DNA of 64,000 bases from Pedobacter chitinilyticus. Its GTDB lineage: Bacteria; Bacteroidota; Bacteroidia; Sphingobacteriales; Sphingobacteriaceae. Location: positions 124,001-188,000 of the forward strand of contig NZ_QMHN01000008.1 of the NCBI RefSeq assembly GCF_003313385.1. Direction: 5' to 3'. The position numbers were made by a program, and so were the translations under genes. Positions 37,499-45,883 of this stretch are shown here, one piece after another; the stretch's first letter is position 1, and each line of letters begins with the position of its first letter. The notes beneath the pieces are model-generated. The model saw nothing but the letters and a program-made list of their open reading frames with translations. It was not told where the DNA came from and searched no databases.

Positions 37499-37960
37499 TT
37501 AAGAAAGGATTACAGATTTTGGCGGTTGCCAAATTTTTCCAGCATAGGCCGAATTTGGAACATGATCATTGTTGATCAAGATTTTTTGTTTGGGCAGTAT
37601 TTGATAGACCTTTTTAAGGCTCAGGCCAAAAGAAGGTGGCAACGCAGGACTTAAGGCATTAGTCGCCGAAAGACCATGTGTTTTAAAAGGAAGCTGGTTG
37701 TCTCTTGCTTCGTCGTTGTCCGTATGGGGAATATCGTTATAGTGATGTTCCAGGTATGCGAAGAAAGTAATGTTACTATCTAGGTTTTTATGCTCGAAAT
37801 AATGCTGAAAGAGCACAGGCAGCTTGGCCAACTCCTGTAATTCAGTAGAGGAAAGCAGATATAAGCTAAGCAGCAGTATGTGAAGGGCTCTTTTCAACGC
37901 CCCAAAATTAGCCAAATGAGGCAAAAATGCAATGGTTGGTAGCCAATTGTTACATAACAC
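37499..37960 (-). CDS. Small His-rich accessory protein of the metal efflux operon
   Basis: The frame encodes 153 residues. The N-terminal 20 or so may be non-coding, since the likely membrane or signal segment LKRALHILLLSLYLLSS begins inside. The middle is a conserved-looking pattern: ELAKLPVLFQHYFEHKNLDSNITFFAYLEHHYNDIPHTDNDEARDNQLPFKTH. It is acidic and His-rich. Proteins of this kind often precede Bacteroidota cusA-type genes, to my knowledge, and may handle metal at the inner-membrane surface. It is 60 bp before the pump gene. Function is inferred only from context. Confidence 0.55.
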   Translation of the reverse strand: MLCNNWLPTIAFLPHLANFGALKRALHILLLSLYLLSSTELQELAKLPVLFQHYFEHKNLDSNITFFAYLEHHYNDIPHTDNDEARDNQLPFKTHGLSATNALSPALPPSFGLSLKKVYQILPKQKILINNDHVPNSAYAGKIWQPPKSVILS

Positions 37961-37962
37961 TG

Positions 37963-38946
37963 TTAGTTTTGAACGTCGATATTTTTACTTTCCACCACAA
38001 ACCCGGGATTGTTGCTCACTTGATATTGGAGACTCAACTGGTACCTTCCTGCTTGCATATTTGGCTTTACAGATTTTAACAAGGTTAAGGAGCTATCATT
38101 AAGCCCAAGCTTAAAGCCTTTGTAAATAGTGATTTCTGTATGATAGCATAACCTTTCACCTTGTGCCAATTCAACTTCTAACGCTATTTTTTCAAAAAGC
38201 TCTTGATTAGCATTAGTTCTTTTATTGAGTTCAGCCATACCTAATTGATCAAACTTGATCAACGTTTTTAGCTCTTCCAAATCCTTACGCCCTTGTTTAC
38301 ATAAAGCAACCTTAATTTGGTTGGGCAGGTATAATGCCTTATTGCCTAGTTGGCGCTCAAAATTCATCATGACACTTACTTGAGGTTCTTTAAAAAGTGC
38401 CAGATTCATGGTTTCGCTCAATACAATATCAACATCGTAATTCTTTAACACATAACTTGTAGCATCTACTAACTTTGATTCTTTCACATAAGGTAACAGA
38501 TCCAATCTTTTCATGAGATCTTGTAGTTTCGCATAACTATTCTGATTGATTTCTAATAAAGTAAACTGCACTTCAGTAGGTTGAAATGTGAGCATGATGG
38601 GTAAGGCAAGTGCTGCAAACGGCCCCGTTCCTGCATACAATACGTGTACTGTTCTTTTTTCATTGCACTGTATATCTCTAATAGCCTGCGCCAAAGCCTT
38701 TGCAAAACGTTGCGTTCTAAAAACTTCCTTCACACAAGTAGCTGCCCACCATGTACCTATGGCATTTCCTTTTTCGGTTTCTATGTGCTCCTTTTCTTTT
38801 TCATCGTCTGGATCAATCTCCAACATTTCAAATAATAATTGGTGGTACTTTGAAATTGCTGGCGCAAGTGATTCATGAAAATCTCCCTCCTTTAAAATAT
38901 CTTGAGCAACCGAGCGTAGCTGTTCCTTAAATTCGAATTCGAGCAT
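37963..38946 (-). CDS. PRMT-like SAM-dependent methyltransferase
   Basis: This 327-residue cytoplasmic protein has a class I methyltransferase motif I, VHVLYAGTGPFAALALP (about 101-117), and an acidic residue ending the next strand (FTLLEINQN, Glu132). It also has a segment DIVLSETMNLALFKEPQ (about 173-189) that resembles the double-glutamate loop of protein arginine methyltransferases (Glu178 and Glu187). The rest is beta-rich, like a substrate-binding barrel. The substrate is unknown. It is head-to-head with the SIR2-like gene and just before the metal efflux operon on the same strand (2 bp from the small gene stop). It could belong to either group; the divergent partner deserves attention. 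Confidence 0.65.
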   Translation of the reverse strand: MLEFEFKEQLRSVAQDILKEGDFHESLAPAISKYHQLLFEMLEIDPDDEKEKEHIETEKGNAIGTWWAATCVKEVFRTQRFAKALAQAIRDIQCNEKRTVHVLYAGTGPFAALALPIMLTFQPTEVQFTLLEINQNSYAKLQDLMKRLDLLPYVKESKLVDATSYVLKNYDVDIVLSETMNLALFKEPQVSVMMNFERQLGNKALYLPNQIKVALCKQGRKDLEELKTLIKFDQLGMAELNKRTNANQELFEKIALEVELAQGERLCYHTEITIYKGFKLGLNDSSLTLLKSVKPNMQAGRYQLSLQYQVSNNPGFVVESKNIDVQN

Positions 38947-39052
38947 TAAAAATTCTTCTATGATTGAGTTTTAAAGCTACAAATAAAAAGCGTTTGGCCT
39001 ACTGTCTTTTTTTAATAGAAATAATATCTTCGCTTTACTCAAATGAGCCAAG

Positions 39053-39934
39053 ATGAAAGATATTGCACTGCTGATTGGAAACGACATCAATAATATTTCT
39101 CCAGGAATTAGCTGGGCAGATTTACTTCAAAAGATTACCGATTTTTGCAAGGTATCAGACAAGGTGACCATCCATAAGGAAAAACCTTTCCCCATGCTTT
39201 ATGAAGAGATTTTTTTAGCCGCCATCAAAAACAAGCTGATTGAGGAGAAAGATTTAAAAACTTTCATTGCCACAAACGTTGCAAAGATTGATCAAAACGA
39301 CATTCATCATCAAATTAGCGCATTGTCTGCGGCCAATGTAATGACCACCAATTACGATTATACGCTTCAGGGCACCAACTTGCTTAAAAATACAGGTGTA
39401 GTGGCTGAGCGTCTGTACAGTGTTTTCAGAAGAAATGAATTAAACGGTACTAACTACTGGCATTTACATGGTGAAGCTAATCACCCCATGTCCATTAACT
39501 TAGGTTTTGAGCATTACTGTGGACAGTTGCAAAACATGCGCAACTATGTGGTAACGGGTACTGACTATGTGAGCTCGACCGTCACCAAAGCACCCTTATT
39601 GAAAAGATTGCAATCTAAAAAGCCTTTGGTCAATCAGTCATGGATTGACTTATTCTTTACCAAAGACATCTTCATTTTTGGCTTGGCACTTGATTTTATC
39701 GAAACTGATCTTTGGTGGTTACTGACTTTTAGGGCCCGCAGCAAGTTCTATAAAAACAAAATTTCCATCACCAATAAAATCTACTATTACATCCCCGTAG
39801 AATATATTGTGCTATCGCAATACAAGCTCGATTTGCTAAAAGTGAATGATGTAGAGGTGATAGTGATTAAAGGTAATAGCAAATTGAACTATTACGAAAG
39901 GGTACTTGAAAGCATCGATGAGCTATCCGATTAA
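39053..39934 (+). CDS. SIR2-like NAD-binding protein
   Basis: This is a 293-residue soluble protein with SIR2-family hallmarks. The nucleotide-binding start is IALLIGNDINN (the GAG/GND loop). The catalytic-region motif is TTNYDYT (Asn100), then YWHLHGE with candidate catalytic His137/His139, and IFGLALDFIETDLWW near the end. There are no zinc-finger cysteines, so it is not a deacetylase-type sirtuin. Proteins of this SIR2 type often act as NADase effectors in anti-phage systems (ThsA, DSR and related). Here there is no obvious second defence component, though a methyltransferase-like gene is divergent at 106 bp. The NADase activity is inference. Confidence 0.8.
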   Translation: MKDIALLIGNDINNISPGISWADLLQKITDFCKVSDKVTIHKEKPFPMLYEEIFLAAIKNKLIEEKDLKTFIATNVAKIDQNDIHHQISALSAANVMTTNYDYTLQGTNLLKNTGVVAERLYSVFRRNELNGTNYWHLHGEANHPMSINLGFEHYCGQLQNMRNYVVTGTDYVSSTVTKAPLLKRLQSKKPLVNQSWIDLFFTKDIFIFGLALDFIETDLWWLLTFRARSKFYKNKISITNKIYYYIPVEYIVLSQYKLDLLKVNDVEVIVIKGNSKLNYYERVLESIDELSD

Positions 39935-39952
39935 TTACCACGACACATCATC

Positions 39953-40150
39953 TTACCTTCGGTTCATCGCCCTAATCAACCTTTCATTCCGTCTGTCTGC
40001 CCTTGAGTTTTGCAAAGAGATGACCGCCCAAACTGCCGCAGGAATCCAACCAATTAAAGTAATTTGTAAGATCAAACAAATGATCCCTGTAATGATTCTA
40101 CCTCTAAGGATGAATGAAATAAATGGGAAAAAGATGGCTATTAACGTCAT
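39953..40150 (-). CDS. YqaE/Pmp3-family small membrane protein
   Basis: This 65-residue protein has two predicted membrane spans: LIAIFFPFISFILRG and ITGIICLILQITLIGWIPAAVWAVI. The second has the Pmp3-like tail LLGWIPxxxWA. It ends in a basic tail (RADRRNERLIRAMNRR). Pmp3/YqaE proteins are stress-related membrane proteolipids. It is convergent with the SIR2-like gene, whose stop is 18 bp away. Conserved hydrophobicity and the GWIPAAVWA block make it a real gene and not a shadow of the plus-strand frame. Confidence 0.7.
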   Translation of the reverse strand: MTLIAIFFPFISFILRGRIITGIICLILQITLIGWIPAAVWAVISLQNSRADRRNERLIRAMNRR

Positions 40151-40467
40151 TGTTGTTTCTATATCTTTTTAGATGATCTTAACTATTGCCGTTATTAGAG
40201 CAAATAAAGCGCATTATGTTTCACCAAAATCACATTAAACTTTTTAAAGTTACAAATTACTGTTGCTTCATTAACACCTCTTTTGTTGAGAAATTATTCA
40301 ATTAATTTAGAGAGGCTTTTGTTCTTAAAACTTGTAGCTGTAGATAACCTAAACACCTCCGTTTTTAAAAAATTAGGATTTTAAGACTTACGAAGTCTAA
40401 CATAAAGTTAACCTGACGCATGCACCAAGTTAATCTACACTTAATATGTGTCTGCTAATTTTGCGCT
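40151..40467. other. Gap before the alkaline phosphatase gene
   Basis: No gene is visible. A short palindrome AGACTTACGAAGTCT (40384-40398) belongs to the family found at 41870-41910. A TAATTTTG box (40456-40463) lies just before the phosphatase ATG. Confidence 0.5.
40456..40463 (+). promoter_or_regulatory. TAnnTTTG box before alkaline phosphatase
   Basis: TAATTTTG is a perfect -7 box ending 4 bp before the ATG, implying a leaderless or near-leaderless transcript. The -33 TTG is not clear at the standard spacing. Confidence 0.4.
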
Positions 40468-41871
40468 ATGATTAGAAGAGACTTTCTTAAAACTGGCACG
40501 CTATCCGCTTTGGGTATTTCTTTACTAAGTGCTACCGAAACATTTGGGCAATTATTCGCACCAGATGAAAGGGCAGTTGGCAGCGCTAAAAACATTATCT
40601 TTTTGGTAAGTGATGGCATGAGCAATGGCACCCTAACGATGGCGAATTTATTGTCTCAACGCATGTATGGACGAGAAAGCAAATGGATTTCACTCTACCG
40701 TGAAAATAAAGTGGTAAGGGCTTTCATGGATACTGCTTCTGCCGATTCTATGGTGACGGATTCCGCAGCCTCTAGCTCAGCTTGGGGAGGTGGTGTAAGG
40801 GTTAACAATGGCAGCTTAAATGTGAATGCTGATGGCTCATTTAACACGCCAATTTTACAGAAGTTTAAATCCGCAGGTAAAAAGGTAGGCTGTGTCACTA
40901 CGGTTCCCATTACCCATGCTACACCAGCAGGCTTCTGCATTTGTAATAAATCTAGAAGTGACCAAAATGGCATTGCTTTACAATATTTGCCACTTAGGTT
41001 CGATGTAATGATGGGTGGAGGCGACAAATACTTTAACCCATCTAAAAGGAAAGATAAAGTAGACGTGTATAGTCAATTTGAGAAAGCAGATTATCAATTG
41101 GCTAAAACAAAACAACAAATGCAGGCCCTAGATCATCAAAAACCAGTACTTGCGGTATTTGACAATGATGCTTTACCTTTTAGTGTAGATTATGCTCACG
41201 ATCAAAAACTCCAGAATACCATTCCTACCTTGTCGGAAATGACCGTAAAGGCTATTGACTTGATGAAAGACCACGCGGAAGGTTTTGTGCTACAGGTAGA
41301 AGGCGGAAAAGTAGATTGGGCAGCCCATTCTAACGATACCCCAGGTTTGTTATTTGATCAACTAGAATTTGATTTGGCAGTGGAAAAAGCCATTGAGTTT
41401 GCAGAAAAGGACAGAAATACCTTGGTAATTATCACTACTGACCATGGAAATGGCAATCCAGGACTTTTTGGCGAGGAAAACGCTGATCAGAAGTTTGACT
41501 TGTTCCAAAAGTTTAAGCATAGTAATGATTGGGTGTTGAATAGCATCAAGCCTAATGATACCGCAGCAAACCTCATTGCCATGATTAATGATGCGCAGGG
41601 TTATACCATTACCAATGAGCAGGCAAAAGACATTTTAACACATTATCAAAAACTAGACGGTGGCGGATTGTACAACGTCCGTAAGCTACCTTTCGAACGA
41701 TTTGGAAAAATCCAAAGCGAATATACTTCGGTCAACTGGGGTTCGATGGAACACTCTGCGGACTATGTGGAATTGGCTGCTTTTGGTCCTGGTAGTACTT
41801 TAATGAATCCATTTGTACGCAATACAGAGCTGCATAACCTAATGCTAAATGCAGCGGGTGTAAAGGTTTAA
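40468..41871 (+). CDS. Alkaline phosphatase (PhoA superfamily), Tat-exported
   Basis: This 467-residue protein begins with a Tat-type signal (MIRRDFLKTGTLSALGISLL). The phosphatase core is intact: metal ligand Asp49 in FLVSDGM, nucleophile Ser99 in VTDSAASSSAW (phosphoserine motif), THATPAGF, then VEGGKVDWAAHSND, TTDHGNGN and EHSADYV, the two-metal site residues in order. It hydrolyses phosphate monoesters in the periplasm. It follows the TAnnTTTG box closely and is flanked downstream by two palindromes that separate it from a convergent gene. No Pho-type regulator is near. Confidence 0.93.
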   Translation: MIRRDFLKTGTLSALGISLLSATETFGQLFAPDERAVGSAKNIIFLVSDGMSNGTLTMANLLSQRMYGRESKWISLYRENKVVRAFMDTASADSMVTDSAASSSAWGGGVRVNNGSLNVNADGSFNTPILQKFKSAGKKVGCVTTVPITHATPAGFCICNKSRSDQNGIALQYLPLRFDVMMGGGDKYFNPSKRKDKVDVYSQFEKADYQLAKTKQQMQALDHQKPVLAVFDNDALPFSVDYAHDQKLQNTIPTLSEMTVKAIDLMKDHAEGFVLQVEGGKVDWAAHSNDTPGLLFDQLEFDLAVEKAIEFAEKDRNTLVIITTDHGNGNPGLFGEENADQKFDLFQKFKHSNDWVLNSIKPNDTAANLIAMINDAQGYTITNEQAKDILTHYQKLDGGGLYNVRKLPFERFGKIQSEYTSVNWGSMEHSADYVELAAFGPGSTLMNPFVRNTELHNLMLNAAGVKV

Positions 41872-41910
41872 ATAGACTTACGAAGTTTAGAAAACTTCAT
41901 AAGTCTATTT
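41870..41910. terminator. Palindromic hairpin after alkaline phosphatase (family 1)
   Basis: AAATAGACTTACGAAGTTT faces AAAACTTCATAAGTCTATTT with one mismatch and a 2-base centre. The first bases overlap the stop codon. Sister copies are at 42975-43008 and 43270-43302. It lies between convergent genes and can act in both directions. Confidence 0.7.
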
Positions 41911-41923
41911 AGCCAGCAACAAA

Positions 41924-41955
41924 AAACCTCGTAGGTTTTAAAACCTACGAGGTTT
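41924..41955. terminator. Perfect 32-bp palindrome between convergent genes
   Basis: AAACCTCGTAGGTTTT is followed directly by its reverse complement AAAACCTACGAGGTTT. It is 10 bp before the stop of the gene at 41966 and probably serves as its terminator and that of the phosphatase gene. Confidence 0.8.
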
Positions 41956-41965
41956 GAAATATCCA

Positions 41966-42700
41966 CTATCCTTCTGACGCTAGATATGCTTCTTTACCTG
42001 CATATTTGGATAGCTTTTTGAACCTATTATGATATTTTGTACGTTCGACAAAACGATTTTTCCAACGGTAGCTTCGCCCATAGCTAAGCAAATTGATCCG
42101 TGGTCCGAGATGGTTTACGTCAATATGAGTTTCTATGTAACCTAACTCTCTTTCTAAATCAAGATCCTTCATTTTCACATGGGTAACCATATGAGGAGCT
42201 ATTTTTAGTACATAGCGCCAAGGTTCCGTGAGCACGTATCTAATTTCATTACACTTTGTTTTTATATCGAAAATTTCTACTTGGGTAAAGCAGGTTTTTT
42301 CTTCATCGGTTAAGGCCACCCTATTTACTTTCCAGCTGTGAGTAGAAAAATCTCGCAACAATTGCTGTTTTATTTCGTATCCATAACGTTTTTTTCTCCG
42401 TTTCTTCTTTTTAAATGTTTTGTCATAATGAAATTGTATTGTATTTATTTTAGGCAATAACGCTTCATAAAACTGAGCGCTAGCACTACGTTTAACATCA
42501 TCTCTCAACACAAAAAGTCGCTTCCAACCTCTCTGATAAGGTTGTTGTAATGGAACCATTGGCAAACTCATTTGTTGCTGATAAAGTTCTTCACGTCTTT
42601 TTTGTAACTTTATTAATTGTTTATCTCGATCTGTTTTAACGATTCGTTTTTTCTGTCTTGCCGATCTAATACGGCAGTTCCATTGATGGGTGTCCATCAC
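41966..42700 (-). CDS. Basic hypothetical protein
   Basis: The frame encodes 244 residues, very rich in Lys and Arg (KKKKRRKKRYGYEIKQQLL and the C-terminal YRWKNRFVERTKYHNRFKKLSKYAGKEA). It has no signal peptide, no membrane span and no motif I recognise. Central strands look ordered (VNRVALTDEEKTCFTQVEIFDI, EPWRYVLKIAPHMVTHVKM). The strong positive charge hints at nucleic-acid or ribosome binding, but that is a guess. It is convergent with the phosphatase gene and has a clean start and stop. The upstream gap of about 950 bp is unusually long. Confidence 0.6.
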   Translation of the reverse strand: MMDTHQWNCRIRSARQKKRIVKTDRDKQLIKLQKRREELYQQQMSLPMVPLQQPYQRGWKRLFVLRDDVKRSASAQFYEALLPKINTIQFHYDKTFKKKKRRKKRYGYEIKQQLLRDFSTHSWKVNRVALTDEEKTCFTQVEIFDIKTKCNEIRYVLTEPWRYVLKIAPHMVTHVKMKDLDLERELGYIETHIDVNHLGPRINLLSYGRSYRWKNRFVERTKYHNRFKKLSKYAGKEAYLASEG

Positions 42701-42974
42701 TTTTCATTTTAATTTTCTTAGCTTGATTTCGGATCACAATTCGTCCTTAATGAGGATATACCCTTTTTCAATGCTCACAAAATTCCTATGAAGTGGAACA
42801 GATAAACCAACAGTTGATTTATACCGTCACTTAATTTTAAAAACAAAAAGGAATTACTGCCTACTAGGCAATGAACAAAGGGGTTATATGTAGCGGTATG
42901 CTGTCATGATATCTTGATATTAAAAAGATGAATAAATCAAGAACTGATGCAAAGGTAATAAATATGGGAATATA

Positions 42975-43008
42975 TAGACTTACGAAGTTTAGAAAACTTC
43001 ATAAGTCT
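42975..43008. repeat. Palindromic hairpin, family 1, second copy
   Basis: TAGACTTACGAAGTTT and AAAACTTCATAAGTCT are inverted with one mismatch and a 2-base centre. Same family as 41870-41910, with no gene end nearby, so this copy is unlikely to be just a terminator. Confidence 0.7.
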
Positions 43009-43256
43009 TATTTTGGCCATTAACGAACAAGCACTTCCAGCTTAAAGGTTAACTAGGCAAAAAGCAAAACTGGAAATTTGGAATAAGTATTCGAAATCTT
43101 AAAGCATCTAAAATTAGCGAAGAATTCATGCCATGATGTATTGCAGCATAGCCTATTTATCAAGGCGCCAATTACAGAAATAGTACCGACGATGGATGGA
43201 CGGAGGACCGACGGTAGACCGACGGTGGACGAGTACACCCAAAACACTCAGATAAT

Positions 43257-43442
43257 CTAGTGTTTAAACAGACTTACGAAGTTTCGAAAACTTAGTAAGT
43301 CTACTTGGCTTGCAGTGAATTTGCGCTTCAAAAAATAAACTACCTCATGATACTTATTCTTTTTACCTCGCCAGCGCCACATTAAAAAACCAGTAATAGG
43401 AAGCGATGCAGCCACTAATCCTGCTGTACAAAATTGAACCAT
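43257..43442 (-). pseudogene. C-terminal remnant of a PepSY-type membrane protein
   Basis: The 61-residue frame starts with a transmembrane segment resembling the last helix of PepSY-associated membrane proteins (TAGLVAASLPITGFLMWRWRGKKNK). That helix normally closes a 370-residue or longer protein. Here nothing precedes it except a few plausible upstream codons. Signal-like starts and the rest of the protein are absent. I take it as a truncated remnant; a short intact gene is less likely. A palindrome lies right at its 3' end. Confidence 0.45.
43270..43302. repeat. Palindromic hairpin, family 1, third copy
   Basis: AGACTTACGAAGTTT and AAAACTTAGTAAGTCT are inverted around a 2-base centre (cg). 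It lies directly inside the end of the PepSY remnant. Confidence 0.7.
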
Positions 43443-43652
43443 TTCCGAACGAAAACGAACCCTCCCACCTATAGTTTGTAAGTAGCTTTATCAATACCAA
43501 AGGAGATACCTCTCTGTAACCAAGTATTAACCAACCATTTCAACTACAGCAAAAGTTAAAATGGTGTAGCTAGCCGCTCCTTTCCGAACCTCTTTTGGGT
43601 ACAACAACATTGAATTCATAGAATTGCTAACCAAATATTTAATGTTAAGACC

Positions 43653-45644
43653 ATGAGAAAACTAAACTGTATGAAACTGGGTAAGGTCGCCCTAACGGCA
43701 TTCATATGCCTTCACGCCATTTCTTGCTCTAAAAATCCTGAAAAAGAATTGCTAGACTCCGCTAGTATTGACGCCCTCAAAAGAGCAGACGTTAACATTG
43801 CCGCCATTCCTGGCAACGTAGTGATTACTCCTACTTACAACAGCACTACTTTTTTACGCAACCCGTTAAATGGCTGGGTAATGTACGGCCGACGAGATGC
43901 AACTGATACCTATTGGGACTCTGAATTTTTTGTACCCCAATTGGGCACCAACGTTAAAGCCATTGACTATGCTTCCGCCTGTTATATCCGAACCAGCTGG
44001 AGATCGCTAAATCCAAGTCCTGGGGTTTATACTTGGCGAGACCTCAATTCGCAAATGGGTAAACTGATCAACGGGGTTAAAACCAGAGGGTTGCCTATCG
44101 CCTTCCGTATTGTAGTAGATGGACGGGACCAGGGTGAAAATACCCCTGCTTTTGTGTTCGATGCCGGAGCTGCTTATTGGCTGTCTAATCCTGCAGTCAC
44201 TTCACAAAAAACTCCTTTCCCTCAAGATCCAATTTTTAGGCAGCATTATACGACGTTTATTGAAGAACTAGCTAAGGATTTCAATGATCCAGTCGTGACT
44301 TCATTTATGGATGCCTATGGTTTGGGCAAATGGGGAGAAGCACACAATGTAGTTTATGCGGCTCCAGGAACTTTAACCGCTGCACAAACAGAAACAGCTA
44401 AAGAAGAAACTTTAGATTGGTTTATGGCATTATACAACAGAACTTTCACCAAAATACCACTGGTAATGAACTATCACCGGCTCATTGGACATCCCACCAG
44501 TTGGGGTGCGGTAAATGCCAATAGCGATATGTTACTCACCAAAGCCATTAACCAAGGGTATAGCCTCAGACATGATGCTTTTGCCATGACCGACTATTAT
44601 CAGACTTGGGAAAGAACATTTGCAGCAACCTGGAAACATAAACGTCCAATTATTATGGAAGGTGGATGGATTACCACAGGCACACATCGCTACTGGATAG
44701 ACTCAAGTAACAATTACAGAGAAGGTCATCCTGAAGATGTAAGGCAAGGTGAGTTTGATACATCGGCCGAGGCGGCAGTAAATATGATGGATTTCCGTGT
44801 GGGCGAAGTGGCTTCTTGGTTCCAAAACAGCTTCAATTTGGTACAACGCTTTAATGCCGAAGGCGGTTACCGTTTATATCCCGATGAGGTTTCTTTACCC
44901 AATACCATTACGACAGGAGCCATAGCAAACTTAAGCCATCGCTGGAAAAATATGGGTTGGGGTTATTGTCCTAACAATATTCCTCAATGGAATTATAAAT
45001 ACAGAGTTGCCTTTGCTATCCTAGATGCTGCAGGAGCGGTCAAAAAACTATTTATAGATAATGTGAGCGATCCTTCTAAATGGATTAAAAACAATCCTGT
45101 TGCTTACAACCTCACCACCACAGCCGTAGATTTAACCCCTGCAGCCTATACATGGGCCGTAGCTATTATTGATAAAACCAATGCCAACAAACCAGGTATA
45201 CAGCTAGCCGTTACTGGCAATTTTTCTAACGGATGGTTGAAACTTGGCAATTTACAGGTAACTCCTCCAATTGGACAAAGCGTTAAATTAAAAGGTCCTA
45301 ACAACCAATTTGTATCAGGAGAGAACGGCTTAAATCCAATGATGTGTGATCGTCCAACCGCATCAACTTGGGAAACTTTTACGATTGTTGATGCCGGAGG
45401 CGGAAAAGTGGCACTCAGAAGCATGAACAAATACGTATCTTCTGAAAACGGCGCCACAACAGGCATCACCTGCAATCGAACGACCATCAGCGATTGGGAA
45501 AAATTCGACTGGATAGTAAACACTAACGGCACCATTTCATTAAGAGGAAATAACGGCAAATACATTTCCTCAGAAAACGGGCAATCGGTAATGAAATGCA
45601 ACAGAACTACCATTGCTGGCTGGGAAACTTTTACGCTAAACTAG
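43653..45644 (+). CDS. DUF4832-like surface lipoprotein with C-terminal beta-trefoil
   Basis: This 663-residue lipoprotein has a signal and lipobox ending AISC (about 20-26) followed by SKNPEKE. The N-terminal catalytic-like region has the DUF4832/DUF4874 pattern (NPLNGWVMYGRRDA, YIRTSWRSLNPSPGVYTWRDLN), which resembles a TIM-barrel glycoside hydrolase. Residues about 540-663 form three repeated units with the signatures FVSGENG, YVSSENG and YISSENG, each followed by a C-R-T-T-W motif. This is a beta-trefoil like fascin or ricin-type carbohydrate binders. It is probably an exported glycan-active enzyme. It stands alone with a strong terminator (45661). Confidence 0.75.
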   Translation: MRKLNCMKLGKVALTAFICLHAISCSKNPEKELLDSASIDALKRADVNIAAIPGNVVITPTYNSTTFLRNPLNGWVMYGRRDATDTYWDSEFFVPQLGTNVKAIDYASACYIRTSWRSLNPSPGVYTWRDLNSQMGKLINGVKTRGLPIAFRIVVDGRDQGENTPAFVFDAGAAYWLSNPAVTSQKTPFPQDPIFRQHYTTFIEELAKDFNDPVVTSFMDAYGLGKWGEAHNVVYAAPGTLTAAQTETAKEETLDWFMALYNRTFTKIPLVMNYHRLIGHPTSWGAVNANSDMLLTKAINQGYSLRHDAFAMTDYYQTWERTFAATWKHKRPIIMEGGWITTGTHRYWIDSSNNYREGHPEDVRQGEFDTSAEAAVNMMDFRVGEVASWFQNSFNLVQRFNAEGGYRLYPDEVSLPNTITTGAIANLSHRWKNMGWGYCPNNIPQWNYKYRVAFAILDAAGAVKKLFIDNVSDPSKWIKNNPVAYNLTTTAVDLTPAAYTWAVAIIDKTNANKPGIQLAVTGNFSNGWLKLGNLQVTPPIGQSVKLKGPNNQFVSGENGLNPMMCDRPTASTWETFTIVDAGGGKVALRSMNKYVSSENGATTGITCNRTTISDWEKFDWIVNTNGTISLRGNNGKYISSENGQSVMKCNRTTIAGWETFTLN

Positions 45645-45660
45645 CTTTCATCGCTAATAA

Positions 45661-45697
45661 CCAAAAGCCCTTAGATTAAATGGTCTAAGGGCTTTGG
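45661..45697 (+). terminator. Terminator after the DUF4832-like gene
   Basis: CCAAAAGCCCTTAGA faces TCTAAGGGCTTTGG around a short loop, followed by TTTGAG. It starts 16 bp past the stop. Confidence 0.85.
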
Positions 45698-45854
45698 TTT
45701 GAGAAAGACTACTTTCTCTAATTATTCGTTATCCAATGTAATATTTTGGCGTCATCTACCCTACTAAGCGATACTATTTTCAATCAAGCTTAAATTGTTT
45801 GAATTTTGCAATTATCTGTTTGAGTTGTGCTAACTATAGGGCTACGCATTGCCC

Positions 45855-45862
45855 CAACTTTG
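45855..45862 (+). promoter_or_regulatory. Possible -7 box before the SDR gene
   Basis: CAACTTTG differs from TAnnTTTG by one base and lies 21 bp before the ATG. The -33 element is not clear. Confidence 0.3.
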
Positions 45863-45883
45863 TACTAACAAAAAACAAGAGCA

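Larger units (their letters stand above)
42701..43652. other. Long gap with palindromes, a PepSY remnant and a short tandem repeat
   Basis: This 950-bp stretch has no intact gene. It holds two palindromes of the AGACTTACGAAGTTT family (42975-43008 and 43270-43302) and a short tandem repeat built on GACCGACGGT (about 43190-43233). A truncated PepSY-type membrane fragment lies on the minus strand (43257-43442). The rest, mainly 42701-42960, shows nothing I can name. Confidence 0.6.

Noticed and set aside
39906-40172. Plus-strand 88-codon frame overlapping the SIR2-like end
   Set aside because: It is the antisense shadow of the Pmp3-like gene, which has the conserved membrane pattern on the minus strand.
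43053-43247. Minus-strand 64-codon frame in the long gap
   Set aside because: It covers the GACCGACGGT tandem repeat, shows no ordered pattern and has no promoter or neighbour support.
45146-45613. Minus-strand 155-codon frame inside the DUF4832-like gene
   Set aside because: It is fully antisense to the beta-trefoil repeats of a well supported gene and has a low-complexity composition.
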